Under the pieces are notes generated by a model. It made no database searches. It was given only the letters and a program-made list of their open reading frames with translations, and had not been told where the DNA came from. Positions 61,482 to 64,000 of a DNA stretch of 64,000 nucleotides are shown one piece after another (position 1 is the first letter of the stretch; each line of letters begins with the position of its first letter). The DNA lies in contig WFMF01000004.1 of assembly GCA_011033025.1 (NCBI GenBank), positions 248,001 to 312,000 of the forward strand, written 5' to 3'. Source of the DNA: Beroe forskalii (Eukaryota > Ctenophora > Nuda > Beroida > Beroidae). The position numbers and the translations under genes were made by a program.

Positions 61482-63639
61482 TATGTTGTCTTGCAATCTT
61501 CTCAGCTCCGGTATAAATTTCCCCGTTTTTCTCGTTGTGGATCCGAAGGCCCCTATGTTCTTATTATGTTAGGAGACCCAATAGAATGATGGAAGGACGG
61601 TGTCCGCTTTGTGACCTTCCCCTTGCTAAAAGGTTATTATAAACACTGCTCTCTGTGCGGGGCTGTGAAAGCACACTTCACTCCTTGCTCATGTTATTGT
61701 TTATTCATATACTTGTGTGTTCTGCAAGTTGTTGCTTTGTAAGACGCATTCTACCTATAGACCAGTACCCTCAGGATAGCGAGTGTTGTGTACTTTTGTA
61801 CCATATTCATTCTTTCTTCGTTACTTCCTTCTTAATTTTCGTGACCGGCGGTAAGTCTCTCATTGTATGTTTCGGAATGAGAGTCAATATTAGTAATTAC
61901 AGTAAGTACGAATGAGTTGCTTCGGAAGTTTGGAAGTTACGTTAAATCCATAATAAGAATCATCATGTACTGTACTTTATTTCAGCCAATATTCACTGTA
62001 AGCATCCATCAAGTCATGAGTAACAAATGCAGTAAATTGTTATTATTCAGAACCGTCGTCATGACAACTATAATCGGCATTTAACTTCCTCTAATAAAAT
62101 TGATGCTCTTGTTAAATTGAGAAATAATAAGCACGCATTTTGTTGCCACAGTTCGCGGTTTTCTGTCAGATCGCAAACCAGCACCATTACATGATGGATG
62201 TCGGCCATACTCAACTTTCTGCTGACTTGAATGAGGCAGGGAATTTTGAAAATAATTCGAACATGGAAAAGAGTTTGTCGCTTACTTGTCTGGAATGTTT
62301 TGTAGCTCACCCGAGCAGCTTTTCTCAGTTGGTAGAAGCACCTGTGTAGAACATGCTCGAGATTGTGCTATACTCTGCTCCTGTTCATACTTTCATAGTA
62401 GAACCTATGTAAGTATGTAGATTGCAGAACGTGCTTGATATTGTGCCATACTCTGCTCCTGATCGCAGACCGATGTTAAACCTCTCTTTGATATTATTAA
62501 CTTGTTCATACATATGAATAAACTATAGTAATCAAATATCTCGTTGCCAATGACCCTCCATAGATAGTGCTCCGAGGTTAGGAGGTTTTGGTGTTTCATT
62601 AACGAATAATATATAGATTGTGAAATTGCACGTTCATATGTACACTGCACCGTGTATTTATATGTTTAATAAATGAGTTGGTGAGCTGCGCAATGCGAGT
62701 GTAGGTGGGGATGGTCGTCTCGAGTACATTTCTTTAAATTGAAAGTTTTTAAGATCCCCTGGATTTGTCTTATTTTTAAATTGTTTTAGTTTTTTAGTAT
62801 TTAATTCCAGGTATAGTATTCTTATCTCCAGCCTTTTTCGCTCGCGTATGAACTAAACAGATAATGAGCTCCTTCATAATATTGTGATGTAGGAATCCAG
62901 TAAAAGATCCAGTAGGAATCCAGTAAAAGATGAAACATTAATATCCTGGTATCTTGTTGTATAATATCTTGTTGTATACGCTGTTCTTAAGAGTCCTTTC
63001 AAGCGAAATTTTCCTCGCAGAATTGGAATTTGTCCAAAAAAAGCCCCTGGCCAAGCAAGACCAAAGGCACCGTAGAATTAGAATATTATAATTCTAAAAG
63101 TGAATGTTCGTGATTCGTAATTCGTGTTACTTGGTCTTTCTGCAAGATGGTTTCCCTGACAATAAACTCTGTCGGTAATGATGGAGTCGATGATGGACTT
63201 CCGATAAGAGTTCCATGGACGTTACGAATTTTAACAGCAGTGTGATATTTTGGGAGCGTCATTATGCCATTTTATGTTGACTGAAGTACAATTCAGTATT
63301 ATCTACTAAACTTCGTTGCCATCGGGCTGAACAATTGTACAAAACTGCATTACTCAATAGTACTCATTTGTAAAATTCATCAAGTCTAAGACAACAGTAT
63401 GTCTGCTATTTGCAAGGTATACCGCACCGTATTGTAATGGATTTCCATTAGTGTATTTCCTGATTGATTTATACAGTGTGGTTTCCAGTGCTGAGTGCCG
63501 CTTTTGAGACTAGGAGACCAGTCATTGTGACACCAGCTCAGTTTAATGTTATTGTTTGTTGTTCACTCGGAATCCTGTTCTTATTTGCATCAGTTCGCTC
63601 CGTCGTCAATCCACCAGTATTGACTTTTGAGTTGCCCTG
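61482..63639. other. Gene-free stretch with local duplications
   Basis: No supportable exon. At 62318-62345 CTCAGTTGGTAGAAGCACCTG resembles a tRNA A-box region, perhaps a tRNA-derived SINE head. A ~45-bp duplication (GAAC(A/G)TGCT..GATATTGTGC.ATACTCTGCTCCTG) lies at 62350-62465. Short tandem repeats occur at 62891-62930 and 62955-62980. Confidence 0.4.
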
Positions 63640-64000
63640 ACACCAGTTCATCTCGACTTCATCTCACTTTGACAACAGTTCACCCTGAGACTAGCTCAAC
63701 TCGATATCGTCTCATCTTGACATCAATTTGTCTTGACATCAATTCACCTCGTCATCATTTCACCTTATGCAACCGGTATGCTATGACACCACTTTACCCC
63801 GACACTAGTTCATTAATCACTTTGGCACAAGTTTGCTCTTTCACTATTTGACCTTTGCACTAATTTGCTCTGACAGAAGGTTCACCTCGACTTCATCTCA
63901 CCTTACCTGGCCTTGACACCAGTACTTCTTGACACCAGTTTGCCTTGACACCAGTTCACCTCAGTTTGCCCTGACACCAGTTCGCCTTAACATCAACTAA
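63640..64000. repeat. TGACACCAGTTC satellite, runs off the window
   Basis: Imperfect 12-18-bp units (CCTTGACACCAGTTCACCTCGACTTCATCTCA type) become more regular towards the right edge. The array evidently continues beyond the window. Confidence 0.85.

Noticed and set aside
62318..62390. tRNA gene
   Set aside because: An A-box-like CTCAGTTGGTAGAAGCAC is present, but no cloverleaf or B box (GGTTCGAATCC) follows at the right distance. At most a tRNA-derived SINE fragment.

Overview
The window looks like nuclear DNA of a marine invertebrate animal. It is AT-rich, gene-poor and crowded with repeats. Split genes use GT-AG introns, and the recognisable proteins are animal families: FAM72, a protrudin-type FYVE protein, and a papain-like protease with three ShK-type cysteine domains. 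A (CCCTAA)n-like tract at about 45.65 kb fits the TTAGGG telomere type. The ShK-bearing secreted protease leans towards a cnidarian or other non-bilaterian, but this is inference and no species is claimed.

Genes, left to right. (1) FAM72 at 12.7-14.0 kb, plus strand, four coding exons, one of the clearest calls. (2) A ZFYVE27/protrudin-like gene at 20.4-21.5 kb, plus strand, coding part in one exon. (3) An unrecognised three-exon gene at 23.6-25.3 kb, plus strand, whose C-terminus is a run of T/S-R-D repeats. (4) A weak gene candidate at 27.8-28.45 kb. (5) A small two-exon gene (109 aa) at 30.7-31.35 kb with a TATA box. (6) An intronless type I membrane protein with PAN-like and Sushi-like regions on the minus strand at 32.5-33.9 kb. 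(7) An intronless secreted C1A cysteine protease with three ShKT domains at 49.5-51.2 kb, with a TATA box and initiator. No operon-like arrangement or functional link between neighbours is visible.

Most of the rest is repeats. Three hAT-type non-autonomous elements have 8-bp target duplications (one imperfect) at 7.5, 35.1 and 37.2 kb. Other mobile DNA includes several TIR or fold-back elements, three Helitron-like 3' ends with covarying hairpin stems, a complex block of LTR copies inside a ~545-bp direct duplication (15.4-18.6 kb), and a ~3-kb composite element with TTTGGCAAAC termini that holds a minisatellite and a decayed LINE reverse-transcriptase fragment (55.7-58.7 kb). An ~18-bp KpnI-site satellite (GGTACC core) occurs twice in opposite orientations about 8.5 kb apart. 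A satellite of TGACACCAGTTC type runs off the right end.

The most interesting unexplained signals are the hairpins with constant cores but different, always complementary flanks (5.76-5.86 kb); the CACGTGAC/ACGCGTGA motif amplified inside the reading frames of two neighbouring genes as R-D repeats; a dispersed TGACGTCA-containing repeat; and a stretch at 26.05-26.93 kb whose homopolymer-rich texture suggests poor consensus. Regions not listed as genes were read for exons; where nothing is reported, nothing could be supported.
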